NCBI GenBank assembly: GCA_017420455.1
Contig: JAFOJB010000041.1
Coordinates: 1-6,307, forward strand
Length of the DNA stretch: 6,307 nt
From: Blautia sp.
GTDB lineage: Bacteria; Bacillota; Clostridia; Lachnospirales; Lachnospiraceae
Direction: 5' to 3'
Shown: positions 6,058 through 6,307 of the stretch, piece after piece
How the letters are laid out: every line of letters starts with the position of its first letter
How positions within the stretch are numbered: the first letter of the stretch is position 1
The notes under the pieces: model-generated
Database searches by the model: none
Told to the model about the DNA's origin: nothing
Seen by the model: only the letters and a program-made list of their open reading frames with translations
Position numbers and translations under genes: made by a program

Positions 6058-6307
6058 TCAGTGCTCAACAGGAGTGGTGGCTTTCCAGTAAGCTTCGATC
6101 TCGGCTGCAAGGCCTGCACGGTCGATCTCGCCTGCCAGATATTTCTGGAAGGAAGCGCCGTTCTTTGCATAGTGGTCATCCGGAGCATAACGATAGTCTG
6201 CTACAAGGTTTCCGCCATCTGCGTATGCCTTAACGGATACGCCGAGAGGATCGGAGACCGGAAGCTCGATGTTGGAGAATGCAGGAACAAGTGCACAGGT
6301 ATTTACA
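6058..6307 (-). CDS. C-terminal fragment of an extracellular sugar-binding protein (MsmE-like, ABC transporter)
   Basis: The frame enters from the right edge and gives 82 residues before a TGA at 6060-6058. The end, FQKYLAGEIDRAGLAAEIEAYWKATTPVEH, shown here in part as YLAGEIDRAGLAAEIEAYWK, is typical of the last helices of family-1 carbohydrate-binding proteins. Directly before it are a NIELPVSDPLGVS stretch and ADYRYAPDDHY. Two permease genes follow downstream on the same strand, as expected for the first gene of a CUT1 uptake operon. The signal peptide and sugar-binding residues lie outside the window, so substrate is inferred from the neighbours only. The operon promoter must also lie to the right of the window. 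Confidence 0.85.
   Translation of the reverse strand, partial: VNTCALVPAFSNIELPVSDPLGVSVKAYADGGNLVADYRYAPDDHYAKNGASFQKYLAGEIDRAGLAAEIEAYWKATTPVEH

Noticed and set aside
1..6307. CRISPR array, tRNA, rRNA, insertion sequence or prophage parts
   Set aside because: No spaced direct repeats of CRISPR type, no tRNA cloverleaf, no rRNA segments and no transposase or integrase motifs were seen. The only tandem repeat is coding.

Overview
The window looks like part of a sugar-utilisation locus from a low-to-mid GC Gram-positive anaerobe, most likely a gut Clostridia/Lachnospiraceae-type Bacillota. This rests on the strong AAGGAGG-type ribosome sites, the transporter and AraC family types and the gene arrangement. 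It is inferred from style, because no rRNA or other taxonomic marker is present.

Layout: 1-244 (minus) is the 5' end of a gene for a probable glycoside hydrolase, possibly a GH36-type alpha-galactosidase, running off the left edge. 245-622 is a 378-bp divergent regulatory region with several inverted and direct repeats. 623-1447 (plus) is an AraC-family regulator with an N-terminal sugar-sensing cupin. The rest is a minus-strand gene cluster read from right to left: the C-terminal end of a sugar-binding lipoprotein-type protein (6058-6307, cut by the right edge), a 185-bp intercistronic region with two perfect stem-loops, permease 1 (5009-5872), permease 2 (4149-5012, ATGA overlap), a terminator-like hairpin (4053-4100), and an amylosucrase (1505-3997) that converges on the AraC gene.

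The set (AraC regulator, divergent hydrolase, binding protein plus two permeases, sucrose-active enzyme) has the composition of streptococcal msm/raf loci for raffinose-family sugars. Here the sucrose-active position is held by a GH13 amylosucrase, not the GtfA sucrose phosphorylase. A working model is import of an oligosaccharide by the ABC system, release of sucrose by the hydrolase, and conversion of sucrose to alpha-1,4-glucan plus fructose by the amylosucrase. No ATPase gene is visible; one may be supplied in trans.

The oddest feature is an approximately 215-residue Lys/Glu/Ala/Pro-rich extension on the amylosucrase. It contains about ten degenerate decapeptide repeats, encoded by a 30-bp tandem repeat at 3605-3904, in front of an otherwise complete and catalytically intact amylosucrase.
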